A stretch of DNA of 64,000 bases, taken from positions 310,001 to 374,000 of the forward strand of contig MEHQ01003574.1 of assembly GCA_008828725.1 (NCBI GenBank). Reading direction: 5' to 3'. The notes under the pieces were generated by a model. That model ran no database searches. It was not told the origin of the DNA and saw only the letters and a list, made by a program, of their open reading frames with translations. How positions within the stretch are numbered: position 1 is the stretch's first letter; every line of letters begins with the position of its first letter. Below, piece by piece: positions 46,701-59,167 of the stretch. A program made the translations under genes and the position numbers. This DNA is from Saccharina japonica. Lineage: Eukaryota > Sar > Phaeophyceae > Laminariales > Laminariaceae.

Positions 46701-48391
46701 CGGAGGTCATTTCGACGATCATGTGAATTTCACGAAGGGATTTTAAACTGATAATGTGATTGAAACGAACGTTGTTTAGACGATCATGTGAATTTCATCA
46801 AGTTTGTTGAGAGGATCATGTGAATTACACGAAGGTTATTTAGATTATCATGTGATAAAAAAGAGGTTGTTTAGAGGTCGCGCTAGTTACACGAAAGTAA
46901 TCGAGATAGTCACATGTGAATGACACGAAGGTTATTTAGATGGTCATGTAATTGAAAAAGAGGTTGTTTAGAGGTCGTGATAGTTACACGAAAGTGACCG
47001 AGATAGTAGCATGTGAACGACACGAAGGTTGTTTAAATGATATTTTTTGTTTGACACTCCCGACGATGCCGTGGGCGTTATTCCCGCCGCCGCAAACCTG
47101 TTGAAGGATGTTGTCATGAATCTCCGGCTGGGAGGTGGAGGCGTACAGGATCGAAAGCAGTTTGCGCTCAAGATAGCCAAGGATCTATTCCAGGTACGTG
47201 CACGTGGTTACATCACCGTTTGTGGAAAAATATGTCCCAGGACGGAGCTGGGATGGGGTGGGAGTAGTTTCCCCTGTTCTGCTCTCGTTGTTGAATTGCT
47301 GAACGCTAGACTCTCTCCACATGTTAAAGTGCAGCTCGTGGTTTGTGCTATGACGGCGCGGCCCCGTTTGCTGCAAATATGCCCAGATGAAGCCATCTTC
47401 CTTCGAAGGTGGCATGGTAACTTGGTAACTTTTTTGCTGTGATGGCTACAGCTTGCTTGTTCGACACTAAACGACTTCGACGCATCTCTGTCGCGCGTGT
47501 GTGTTGTCTCGGTGTTGCCAAATTCGCGCAGTTCATGTCGTCGTTCAGCCAGAGCACTCAAGCCGGTCCGGGGGTGATGGTTGTACCGACGAACCTCTTG
47601 GATAGGTGAGACAAACCCCCACATTTTACATGCGCTCTTTTGATTTTCCACAGATAGTGAGAGACGCGTTGTTGCTTCCATGATGTCGACGCCTCTCGTG
47701 TCCCCTTTGCTTATGTGGTAAAATACTGGTACCTGAAGAACGAGCACCCGGGTGAGGATTCTGTGAGCCTTAGCCTGTACTATTGGTGATTCGACTGGGA
47801 CCTGGGTGACGTGCTTGTGTTTTATTGCGGTTGGCGCGAATCACCGCGTCTCCCAGGCTATCAAGTAGTGACGCATGGGCGCCTTGTTGTCTACGTTATC
47901 ATATACTGGAAACACTAGGGCTTTGAGTTGGCTGACTGGAACCTGCCGACTCGTAAGTAGTAGACCATTAATTGGCTAGATATTACGGTCAGTTGCGTGC
48001 GGCAAGTTGCGGAGTTGTGCGTGTTTGTGTCGGACTGGCGCGATTGTAACTTTGTTGTTAGTAAATACAAAAACAGGTCAGTTAGTTGGTGTACTCCGCC
48101 ACACCCAACTAATCCAGCTAATTGCTACTATTAGCCGCCAAGTCCAGCCAACACACAGCCCTAGATACCTATTGAAAATCGTCAGGCGACCTCAGGATAG
48201 GGCTGGATGTATAAACATGTGTTTGGGCGAATGTTGCGTGACACCGAGAGGTTACTGTTTTTTCTAACGATGAAGAATGACACAAATGTCTCTCCCTTTC
48301 CCCCTCCGCTCGCATTCCGCCCTGCTCAAGGTGGATAACGCGCTTCGAGAGCAAGTATAGTCGAGATCCGAACTTCATGCTCAAGGAATAA
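43754..48391 (+). CDS. Hikeshi (OPI10/C11orf73) homologue, Hsp70 nuclear import carrier
   Basis: Seven exons: 43754-43824, 44815-44863, 45492-45601, 46219-46339, 47107-47193, 47532-47605 and 48331-48391, giving 190 residues, close to the usual length near 200. All phases match. The family hallmarks are all present in order: N-terminal FGVIAPGRPV, DPSKCVTEILNPRE, VDEVVFFLLP followed by VLYFSVPD, LGAVAAAKPSGVFRTGWP, AQLGVSIE, FALKIAKDLFQFMSSF, VMVVPTNLLDRW, and the end RFESKYSRDPNFMLKE then TAA. Hikeshi carries ATP-bound Hsp70 through nuclear pores, in animals mainly after heat stress, by binding FG-nucleoporins and Hsp70. The start is the ATG of MAAAAPAVPFGVI, the only one matching the family N-terminus. 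The acceptor of exon 5 is unclear: AG at 47105-47106 is used here, but the same frame is open back to 47041 (beginning FDTPDDAVGVIPAAANLL) with no AG before it. Confidence 0.9.
44110..44446 (-). mobile_element. tRNA-derived SINE, copy 2 (in Hikeshi intron 1)
   Basis: The tRNA-like head reads GTCCCGGTAGTCTAGTGGC at its 5' end with B-box GAGTTCGAATC. The body carries the same CTCGATAAAA, AAGGCATGAACCGTAGTGGG and GGGAGGAATAAGAG blocks as the other copies, ending in an A-rich tail (T-rich on the plus strand at 44110-44130). It lies wholly inside the first intron of the Hikeshi gene, antisense to it. Confidence 0.75.
46615..47040. repeat. Degenerate minisatellite in Hikeshi intron 4
   Basis: Ten or more units of about 35-40 bp built from GATCATGTGAATTTCACGAAGG and GTTATTTAGA, with a longer composite unit (AAAAAGAGGTTGTTTAGAGGTCG then AGTTACACGAAAGT) present twice. 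It ends exactly where the open frame of exon 5 begins. Confidence 0.75.
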
Positions 48392-48887
48392 AACGGCGCT
48401 TTATGGGAGAATCGTATTTGTCTAAATTTACTTTGTTGGTGTTAAAAGCGTGTTCTGTTTGGCGGGGTCACGGAGGTTACCTGATAGTTTTGTAGCAGGT
48501 ATCAAAGTTGCTTGGGGCTTGGGTGGCGGCAGCATGGTATCGGCCCCTTTATATTCGTTTGGTCTTGGTGTGTCCTTGTCTCCTTATAGCGGAATGGTCA
48601 TGAAGGGATGTGTATGTATTGACCCTGGCCTTGCGCAGCCACACATTGAAGCAGGCCCTGAGGTCTAATGCACCATGCTTGGATCGTTGGCGTATCACAC
48701 TTACGTTTCGCGTGTTTTTTTTACGCATGGATGACCTACGAGTACGGTAGGTGTGTATTACCAGGGTATGTGTTAGGCAACTCTGTTGGTGGGTTACTGT
48801 GCCGGCGATCGATTTTGGTCCAATGGATATAACCGTTATTGCTATCAATAGTACCAGGTACCAGTGTATTATATTTCACAAACATAT

Positions 48888-49236
48888 CGTCGGTCGCTCC
48901 GATGATCTAGTGGTTTCCTTGAATGCTTCTAAGAGTTGATTTACGGAGTTCAAACCCCACGTGGGTTGGACTTTTGAGTTTATTTGCAAAAATAAATAAA
49001 AAACGGAATCAACTGCTGAGAGCGCCTATTAATAGTAGCGTGGGTAGGCACAATTCGATGAGAGTCGACGAGGGAAGAAAGGGCTGAAGTCTTCTCGCGA
49101 TAGAAAATGCAAGGCACGAACCGTAGTGGGGGAGGAGGGAGAGGAGCCTACTTTGTGACCCCAGATTTGAGTTACGACCAAGAAGGAGAAAGGAAGGGCA
49201 AAGATAATAAATGGGATGGGAAAAAAAAAACAAAAA
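48888..49236 (+). mobile_element. tRNA-derived SINE, copy 3 (full length)
   Basis: The clearest copy. Head: GTCGCTCCGATGATCTAGTG (A-box region), B-box-like GGAGTTCAAACCCC near 48948. Then comes an internal A-rich linker (AAAATAAATAAAAAACGG), the conserved body (GATGAGAGTCGACGAGGG, CTCGCGATAGAAAATGC, GTAGTGGGGGAGGAGGGAG, GAGTTACGACC) and a ten-A tail. It sits between the convergent Hikeshi and bactofilin genes. Confidence 0.8.
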
Positions 49237-49799
49237 CTGCATGATCCGCGGATATTCTAGGGTTGAATGCTGGTATATGAAGAAACGAGCGGGGGGCTTG
49301 CTTACACATTCGAGAGCATTTATTTCGATGACATTGCCATGCAGCACACTGCCCGATGCTGTTGAGGAACTTGTGGGACATCTACGTCCAGCTTTTGGAT
49401 CTACAAGACAATCTCACTGTTACTACTCCACCCTGTTACTACTCCAAACATTAACAACATTGTCTGTCGCACTCCAGTCTCAAGTAGTCCGCCCCCCCGA
49501 AAAAGTTGGTGCACTTCTAACGAGGCTTGCAATTAGCAGCATCGCTCTACGTGACACGCGTCCAGCTCCACGACCAGCGCATGGAGTACATACACATTCA
49601 CTCTGAACCATGGATAATTGATTTCCTGTGCGACAGGCACATGTAACATTCTCCAGGCTTGAGCCTGGAGGCTCACAAACGGAAAATGTTTTTGTGAAGG
49701 TTGAAGGGGGTCACAGACAGAAAATATGAAAAATCATCATTTTACGTTTCAGAAACCACAGTTTACATGTACGTACGTGATGGCGGACGAGGGTGCGGG

Positions 49800-49970
49800 G
49801 GGGTACTCATAATGTCATCAGCATGGCGGTAGTTGTATGACCGTACACCCTTGCATCCCTACAATGCCGGGGCAGAGCACGTCGGGTTTTCACCGATCAG
49901 GCAGATTGCTTGCACCAAGCGCAAAGCGCCGTGAGGTGTTGTTCGGCGAGTCGGATGAAGGGTTAGATGT
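49800..49970. repeat. Dispersed repeat D1, copy 2
   Basis: Matches 19905-20065 with words CATCCCTACAATGCCGGGG, ACCAAGCGCAAAGCGCCGTG and TTCGGCGAGTCGGATGAAGG. The minus-strand peptide is TRRTTPHGALRLVQA. No inverted ends are obvious. Confidence 0.6.
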
Positions 49971-52200
49971 GAAGGACTGATTAGGATGCCGATAATTGCT
50001 TCAAGGTAGTTTTTGACAAGCTCGACAATCGGTCGATATCTCGCGCCGCAGATATTCAAAAGCAATAATTGTTCACAAAAAACAAGTTCACACATTCCGA
50101 GTTTTTTTTCTTAAAACGAACCATTTTTATTTTATAATAGGTGTGGGACAGCAGTAGTTCGCCAAATGTGGGACGGTAGTCCCGCAGCAGGTTATATCTC
50201 TTTCTTCGTGTTTGGTGTGGAGACACACCGAGGGGGGCTGTGTGGCGTTATATACCACTCTCGGGGGTCAGCAGCACGAGGTAGTCCAAGAGAGCCCCCG
50301 AGGAGCCAGGAAGGCCTTAAAGGATTATAGTGTTAATGAGGCGGTATGGTTTAGGGGGTAGGGCCTGGTATCCACATATACAGGGGCCACCTCAAATTCC
50401 ACGGCCAAATATATTTTGGTTTTCAACCTGACGACCCTGCATGACCCAGAATTCCCCTTTGAAACAAATTGGCCTGTAAAAAAAACTGCGGGCAGGATAG
50501 GCAGTTGCAGTAGACTATTATATCGATGTTGTCGTGCAACTGATCATCGGAGATGTCAAGGCGAGTCCTCGGTCGCATCGATCGGTAGATTAGCGCACGG
50601 ATAAGTCAGCACTGCTGTAAAGGAAGAAGAGAAAGAAAAATAGAGGAGGGGTCAGAAATAATAAAAATTAATGTATGGCCCCACCCACGGAGAAACCATC
50701 GTGGGCGCAGCCTACCTTCTTCGCAATGCACAGACCGTCTACGGAGCCGTCTTCCGCTCAACAAGCTCTCCCCTCCCCCACATACATAAAACAAAACAAA
50801 CAACAAAAACAGCTGGACGCAGCGTCCTTTCAATTCAAGTATGTGATGCTTTCTTGGCCTGTAAGCAGGCCCCCTCCAAAATACCCTTCCCCAAAACATC
50901 AGCTATTCGGCTAGACGTACGGCGAATGAAAACTGTACCCCTTTCTATTGACATCACCGCAGCAGTGTTAGTGGTACTAATCAACCGGTTGATCGATCTC
51001 AACACCACTACCACCGCCTGAACTTAGTTACTTGCAGAGAGAAAGACTGCCCTCGACACTATTAATATTAATAGTGTATCACGTCGCCGAGGGTGTCGGC
51101 GCCTTCACTGTGGCTGCTACTACCGTAATATCCCCTGAAACTGTTACTGTTCTCTCAAGACTTATCGTAGCAGTGCCGTCTGAGCTCATTGCGGGGCGTT
51201 TCTGTCATCGTCAACCAAGATGACTCTGTACTCTGTCTGCACGTTGCACAGACAAGGCACTATTGTACGCCGTACCCCCCCCCCCCGTCTCTCGCCCCAG
51301 AGCCGTCACATCAACTCTTCTCAAGAACGACATAATAAAAAATACAGCAAGGCGCGCTCCCCTGCCGAACACAGCCAAGCCTAAGCCTAACACCGCCAGC
51401 GAATCGTCGGACCGCACGGGCATAGGAGATGCTTGACGCCACATACGCGAAAAAAAAAACGTAGTATACCTTACAGCACAATATGACGGACAATGTAAAA
51501 AGGCGGGAGAGCGCCAATCAGGCGACTCCTCGACCTTGGGCGTAAACGTTCATCGTTCCCTCACACACCACATGTTCAGATATGCAACACCACCTCTCTT
51601 ACGACGAGTGTTTCTTTTTTTCCGAGACACAAAAGCTTGTCACCGCGTGAGGTCCACGCAATCGTCAAGTGGCGGAAGAGAGAACGACGGAACGAATCGA
51701 TTCCAACAAGCAAAAACACAATGCGGCTCTCGTCAGCGTGACCTGGCACCGATGTTCGCGGTGTCACAAGCTCCGAGAAATCCATACTATAGGTGTACAC
51801 GCGAAAACCCGCAAAAAACAAACATCCCAGCAGTTCCCCCCCGGCCTACTGCAAAAATAAGCCACTATGACGCCGCGCCCCGCATATTATCAGCACGGAA
51901 CAACGCGCGAGTTTCCCGCCCATTGCGTCTTCGGTACCAACGAAAGCCCGCACGATAGAGCGTTTACAAGAAGCGACCGTGCGTCGCTCAATGCGAACCA
52001 GAGAAAAGCCTCATTTATTTTTACCCGTTTACCCCTTCGCCTCCACGGAAAGCCCAGTCCCCCTCGGAAACTCCATCCGATGCCTCCCAATCCGTCCGCT
52101 ACAGGTGTGGCAGTAGTAAAACTCCCTGAAAGGCGGCGTCACTCCCTTCCATCCGAAGCAGGATCCTCGCCACCGGCATTAACTTTCACAATGCCCGCGA

Positions 52201-55200
52201 TTAGCTAGTCGGCCTGCTCGTTGCGTGTACTGGCGGCCGTGCACGGACCGGCATGTTCACGGCGTCTCCCATTTTCGGAACGGCGGCGCCCACCGGATGA
52301 GATAGATCCTCCACCGCCAACTGTGCCACAGAAGATGCCGTCGATTCGCTGGAAGAACCACGTCCATGGCTCCCCCCACCCCCCACCTCTCCGCTGCCCC
52401 TGCTCCTCGACTTCTGCTTAGTGGGCACACCCTTGTCATCCTCGTACCCAGGGGCCCTCGAAGAAACCGACTCGGGGCTCAGGATCGAAGTCGAAGCCCT
52501 CGACGATGAGGAGGTTTCATCCGAAGCCACACGAGGCTGGCAAAAAACAACAACAAACGGAGAGAGGAGAGGGGAAATACCACTTTTAATAATTTAAAAT
52601 ACGTCAGCTGTGAGTTCAACCGATTGAGTGGCTGAGGCTCAGCTTTGGAAGCTGTGTGATACTTCGGCCGCGTGTGTTGAATACATACCCTGGTACGTAC
52701 TTCGTAGCTGTGTGAGAGGAAATTTGGGGTTGGCGGAGAAATCAACAGGAAAGTAGCCCCGCATGGCGGCCTCAACAGACATAATGTATCGCACGGTCCT
52801 TCGCACGATAGCACGTGCCTACGTAGGACTTTCCAATTACATCCACGTTTTTGGCGACAAACTCCCTGGGGATAGTGTGGGGTCATTGCCGAAACCGTGT
52901 TGGAGCATGCACGACACCTCGGCACTTGGAGCAGAAGCGAGTCCATTCCGCCTCTGGCTAAGGGTTAGGAGTCACCCCCCTTACAATATCTTGCTGGCTC
53001 TGCCGCGACACAGTAGTAGCACAGTATCGTAGCACTGCAATGACAAACAATTTGTCAGATTAAATTATGTTTGTCACTGTGTGCAATCACTCCGGGCCGG
53101 GGGGGGGCATACCTGAGATCTCTGCTGCTTGTGGCGAGGGGCTGTGCTTCTGCTGGACTTGCCCTTGTCGGTCTTGTCTCGAGGGTTGACGTTAGCGCTT
53201 CCCTGTCAAGGTACAAAGGTGGCGCGGTGGAGTGGGGTAGAAAGGTTGGTGTGGTTGGAAACAAACTACGTCGGCGTTCTTCGATCGAAACATGCCCGGT
53301 ACGATCTCCAGCCAAGCTTGAACGGGTCTGAGATGGTACGGTACACTTGGTATTTCGCAAGTATCATGTATTCATATAATATCATGCCTGGGAGCTAGCT
53401 AGCTATGGCAGCAAAACAAAAGGGCGCCTTCCCTCTCAATTCAAAAACAAACAACCCACGCCATCTCGTTCGATATATGTAGAATAACCGATAAACAATG
53501 ACCACCACAACCATGCCATCTCATTCGACAAGTAACCCATCAGAACCATGCCAACAACGTAACACATCGTGGATTAGATAAGTGCGGAGCGTCAACCACC
53601 GCAGGTTGTGCTCGGGCGAGAGTCAGTACGACGGTACCGAGCTGCACTCGGACGTGGTCCCCAATGGTCTCGGTATCATACCTGGCACCGATATGCATTT
53701 AACTTTAAACATGTGCAGGCCATATGCACCGCACCTTCGAGAGTCGCCACTGCCCTACAGCTACAAACCGACGCAGATGCACGCGCGGCACGGCAGACGA
53801 TGTATGTATGTATGCACGCGGTGACTCACCTTGAGCACGACGGAGGGGTCCATACCGAGGGATGCACACTGCAGGTTCCCCGTCACGCAGCCAGCGAACC
53901 GGATTTGCATCTTGTTGCACACGCAGTCTCCAATCAAAATTCCCTCCACGTAAACCTGTGACAGCATCACAGCAGGGCAACACGACAGCGGTCAACAAAC
54001 GACGGCCGTAAATCGCGTTTACTCTTGCAGATCCAGGATGGAACGTGTGTAGACCACTCGGTATGGCTGATGCGGAATACCCGCTTGCCCCGGTCGCGTA
54101 TTAGTTTCATGCTTTGAACAAGAGGAAAGCCAGGACTATTCCTGCGCACTCTGTGGAGATTCTATTTACTAGCATCAACCCATGCATTGGCACCGTACGC
54201 AAGCACATTTGTATTTGTACATCGAGAGGAAAGCTGGTTGTCACGGCAGGTCTCTACCGTACACTACGTACCAGTGACCGTCGAGGTTTGCGCACCTAGG
54301 TCCCACCCAAGGTCCCGCCCAAGGTCCGCCCAACGACACAACTCCGAACGCAAAATACGGCAAGACTACAGTACTGTACATGGTAAAAATATACCTGGTA
54401 CCAGGTAGTGTAACAGCTGTCGAGGGGTCAATGTAGCAGGATATTAAAAACTGTCGGCAACTTGTGTGCGTTGGTGGACGACGCAAGGCGGACGCTTTAG
54501 GCAACTAAAAAGGAGTCCCTAGTTCTTTGGCGCCGTCAAAAATAGGAACTGTTAATATTTTTAGAATTCACTCATAAGCACTGCAGTAGTTTTGCCCACG
54601 GCTTGGTTGCAACGGGTTTCTCGGCTGTCAAAAATCGCAACGACAAGATTGGTGCGAAAAAATCAAGCCAAATATATCGCAAGGCGAGACGCACCTCATT
54701 GAGCCCCCTGAGGTTGCTGATCACCTCCGCGGTGGGGCCGATGATGAGGCTCCCATTTCCGACCAGTTCTCCCTGACATCGCAGTATTCACGCGTTTTAC
54801 GAACGGGCGGTAGCGGTAGCGTTAGGGCATGTATCAACGCACTACAGTATATTAACCGAGGACCGCTTCTTAGTCAGGTCGCACGCTGAGTCGGCTGCAT
54901 CTCGTGCCGTCGGGCTGCTGACGCTATGTGCAGGCTACATATTACGATATGTTATTTTGCGACTGGAAGCAGTGAACACGTAAACACCGAGCAAGGCGAG
55001 GATAGTTTTTCATTAGCGTCGTGAAAAAAACCGTGACCGCACAAGATGTTTTGGGGTGGAATTTGTGAATATTTCTGTAAACCAAAGGACAACGACGACG
55101 CCACTACTCGGTACTGTTTATGTAGCGGTTCGATTCGAAGCGAGCCAAGACCAACCACCGTCACTCGTGCACGAGGCGTGACACTCAACACATTGCGAGC

Positions 55201-58200
55201 ACTTTGTTGGACTTACACGGTCCCATATAGGTCTACACTACACATGCATGCGTACATACTGCATAACGAAGCGCCACACTAACAAGGGGTAGCCTCGTAC
55301 CTCGTAGCCCCTCGTGCGCGCCCATGTTTGCGAGGTTGAACTCGGGGTTCGATTATTAAGTTGAAACTTGCACCAGTATTGCGGTAGTTTAGGTTACGAC
55401 ACGGAGCGTGCTCCGCCAAGACTACTGCTGTGGCAGACGTCGACATCACAAAAAATACGCGCAAAATAATCCGAACCTTTTGAGGCGCGACGGCGTATTC
55501 TACGTGGCGAATCTTATGCCGGTGTACCTGGTGTATGTATCATAGAAGAAATGAAAGCATGACCGTTAAATCCCTTGCGATGTCATGTGGGCTGAGAGGG
55601 TGGGACAATTTCGACGGAACATATATATATTCGGTGACAACCTCCCCCACAACGAGAACAACACACTTCAGTCTTCACACCGCATGCCGGTAGGTGGGCA
55701 AGCGATTACGTGCTCAAGTGCAGCTGAGCAAAGTCGATGCCTAGCAAAGCTAAGCCCGTGCCCAGCACATTAAATGCCAACGCACAAGAAGTGCATCGAA
55801 AGGCGTGGCGCCCATGGTTCAAGTGTCCAAATGTACATCCACCATCGCGGCGTCATGATCGTGGTAACTCGAGCTTTGGGCCCAATGCGCCACTACGTAC
55901 TACAACCAGGTCTCAAAAAGTGGCATCCCCTAACCCCGGTATGACCCTTTTCGTATAATACTGCAAGAACGAGTATACTCTCTGGTTAAAACACAGCCAT
56001 ATTAGCTGGCGCCGGTGACTGGCATGGCCTGTGGTATCGTATGGTTAAGTCGTTACATGTCGTACCCTGGTATTATGTGTGCGTATGATACGATATTAAA
56101 AGCGGCATCCCCAGACCCCCCGACATGTGTCCGCTCCGTGCTTCGAAATAATATATTATATATGTGTCGATGCTTCCTAGTAGTAAGAGATGCTGGCCAG
56201 TGGAGGAAGTGGTCAGAACACGAGATAGAATGGAATATGAGAAGGAACACGACGACAAGGTTTACAACCGCTCGAGGTCCAACCACCGCATCACCAATCA
56301 CCACGTCGCATGATTAAGAGTTAGCTACACCACATCAGCATGGAGACATAAAGGGCCTCACGGAGCGTCGAGTTTTACGTTTTTTTTCGTGCGGTCCTTT
56401 GGGCCAAATCAAACAAAACGTGGTGCGCACCGGTATCGTATTATAGCAGCATTGTCCCGGGTTTCGACCATTACCATTTAGACATTTAGACCTCAGAGGC
56501 CTATTGTCATCGTATCCCCGCCGTAAGGCCACGCCTATTCGCACTATAAAAGGTCATAGCCCAGAGGTCCACCAGGTAGCTGGTGTCAAAGAGCTGTTCG
56601 TTCTCAACAAAAAACGCAGGTGGAGGCGATACGAAGTATTATTAATATAAAATAATAATAATGATACTAATAATAATAATACGTGTACGAGTATTATCTA
56701 TTTATACCTGGTATACGAGATTATTCCTACACAATTGGTGACGCGGGTAATAAATGCACTACTTAGGCCTGTAGTGTGAATGTGACAGCCAGTATAATAC
56801 ATACTGGTACATTATACCCGGCAATGAAATAGTGTATATTTCCTGCTGTAGTGATGAATGATGAACGTGATGAACGAAAGCTGTTGTTGTTGTACCAGGC
56901 ACTGATTGCTTTATAGGGAAAACATGTTCCTCTAATTAGAATCTCGAATTCTCATTTGTTCAATGCCCGCGGTCTTCGCAATCCACCTTCATTCTTCAGC
57001 TATCATGCTATCATGTTGTTTTGGACTTCAGATTTAAAATATACGCCACATGGTGCCCCCGGCGCCCCGACATGCCCGCCGTACTTGCAGAGTCTAACCA
57101 TCTGACCATCGGTCTTTAGCGCAACGAGTCGGCGAACCAACTTCTTCACATCAACAAGAGAAGAGATCAGAGATGCGTTGGCGTGCGGTCCCCGTGACGA
57201 AAAAAAAACAAAAAAGGGGAAACGTAAAATGTGCTATTTAATAAATAAAATCAGCCAAAATAATTAAAAAAAAATACTAAAAAACAGCTCTCCTCGCTGT
57301 CTGTGTCGGGAATATCTGCAGGCTGCAGGGGAATATTAGAACGATTTGTGGGTTGCATTATATATCGTGGATCGCGGAATCACACAATAAGGCGATGGGG
57401 TATTTTTTGGTACATGTGGGTACTATTATGCGTACCAGTATAATCCAATCTGCAATATATTCAAGTACAAGAGGTATCATATGAAGGCTGCTTGCTGTCT
57501 GCTGTACTGTTTGTATTGGTGGTTGTTCTGTTCACATTTTACCGTTCTTATTGCTTATTCCCCCCCTCTTTATCGAAGCATGATATTGATCTGCTATTAT
57601 TACGCTTAAGGTATTAACAGGCATTCGGTCACTATCGATGCTCATTGTGTACACGGCAGTATCGAGTTCCGTACGTATTATATGTACCGGTAATTCTTCC
57701 AGATTTTGATACGTCTCGTGCGTGCTGGTGAAGTCTAGATAAACTATGACTGCTGCTGTTATGTACCTATCTGGTCGAGATCTGGTGGCGATACTTACAA
57801 CATACTGGTACAAGTTAGGTATCTACTTCATGCCAGGTATCTATATACAGCAACAGCAGTATCTATCAATATATTCGACGCGAGTTGATGAGGGAAGAAA
57901 GTGCTGTATATACCCTTCTCGCGATAAAAATGAAAGGTGCGTACGACCGTACTCGTAGTGGGGTGGGGGGAGAAGAGACTCCTTTGTGGCCCCGAACCTG
58001 AGTTACGACTCAGAGGAGGGAGAGAGAAAGAAGGACGAAGATAATACCTGGTTAATGGTAAGGGGGAAAAAAACATACGATATCGCCCAGCTCGTCTCCC
58101 GCCTCCCCGTATCGTTTGCACGAGTTAGTACGGGGAATTGAGGCATAGAACGCACTAAATCATAGGCATATCTCAAAAGACGGCTGAACCATGATGCTTG

Positions 58201-59109
58201 CGCAACTAATACAGTAGGTAGTAATAGTACTAAACGGAAGTATAAGAAGCATGATCACATACGAGTATGAGCGTCTTGTTTAGAGGTTTACGCCGAATTC
58301 AACAGCTAGCGTCAAGAACAAAAAAATGGACATACATCATGGTGATATACAACATGTGAATAAAGTTCCGCCTGGTAAATTGGGACGGTTTTCGAAGCAC
58401 TTTTATCGGCCATGTTTCAGGTCGGTTTTTGCTGTTGTTGTTCTGACATCTGACATGCACCTTATCGCCACAATTTAGTCCCTGGCCCGGCAGCATCAAT
58501 CTCTCAGCGAAACAAAAAGAAGAAAAGGCACAAAATACACCAGACGACCATTTTCTGTTCATCTATTCGGGCTCGTGCTGTTGCAACGTTGACTTTTCAA
58601 GAACCTTTCAATTTTTCCTAATTTCCCCTCTTGGCAGTCTGAATTGATAGTGCCGCCCGAAGAGCTCACCGACGCCATGTCAATGCAATACGCGTCAGGA
58701 TAATGGAATGATGATGGTGATGAGTGTCAGACAAACGCGCTCACGCGAACTTTTTAGTGGAGCGAAAAGTCACGAAAGGACCTGCACCCAGGGCTACGAG
58801 CATACTCTTGACCCAGAAGCAGGATGTATATACAGTAGTACGACGAATATGTATGATATGTGTGGGTTCCAGGTATGTATGATATGATAAGCAGCGATGT
58901 GCGGCTGTGGGGGCGCATACCTTCATCAAGGAGGAGGAGGGTTTTTGGACATCCGACCGACGACCAAAACTAACCCCAAAACACCGAAGAGGGGAAATAA
59001 TAATGCTGCACAAAGTGTCACGAGTTTGCGCCAAGGCAGTTCGGTATATATTACGACGTACTGCGGACAAGAGAGTGGTGTACGACACAAACCAGTAAGG
59101 ACAATTAGT

Positions 59110-59167
<58 letters not shown>

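Larger units (their letters stand above)
48392..52200. other. Convergent intergenic region between Hikeshi and bactofilin
   Basis: About 3.8 kb between two 3' ends. It contains a full-length plus-oriented SINE (48888-49236), a degenerate TTAA-type MITE near 49475-49545, a dispersed repeat copy (49800-49970) and a G-rich segment near 50220-50310. Downstream of the Hikeshi stop the sequence AATAAAA overlaps the TAA (48387-48393) and could act as an early polyadenylation signal. No coding exon is supported; the open frames at 50671-51021 and 51867-52208 lack family motifs and may be untranslated tail of the bactofilin transcript. Confidence 0.4.

Noticed and set aside
47208-47747. 179-codon minus-strand open frame
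   Set aside because: It covers Hikeshi exon 6 and its introns on the opposite strand, with no family motif; likely a shadow.
48450-48668. Possible further Hikeshi exon after 48450
   Set aside because: The family C-terminus (RDPNF then stop) is already completed at 48391.
50100-50600. Possible solo long terminal repeat
   Set aside because: A TATATA word and G-rich stretch suggested an LTR, but no TG...CA ends, target duplication, primer-binding site or second copy could be seen.
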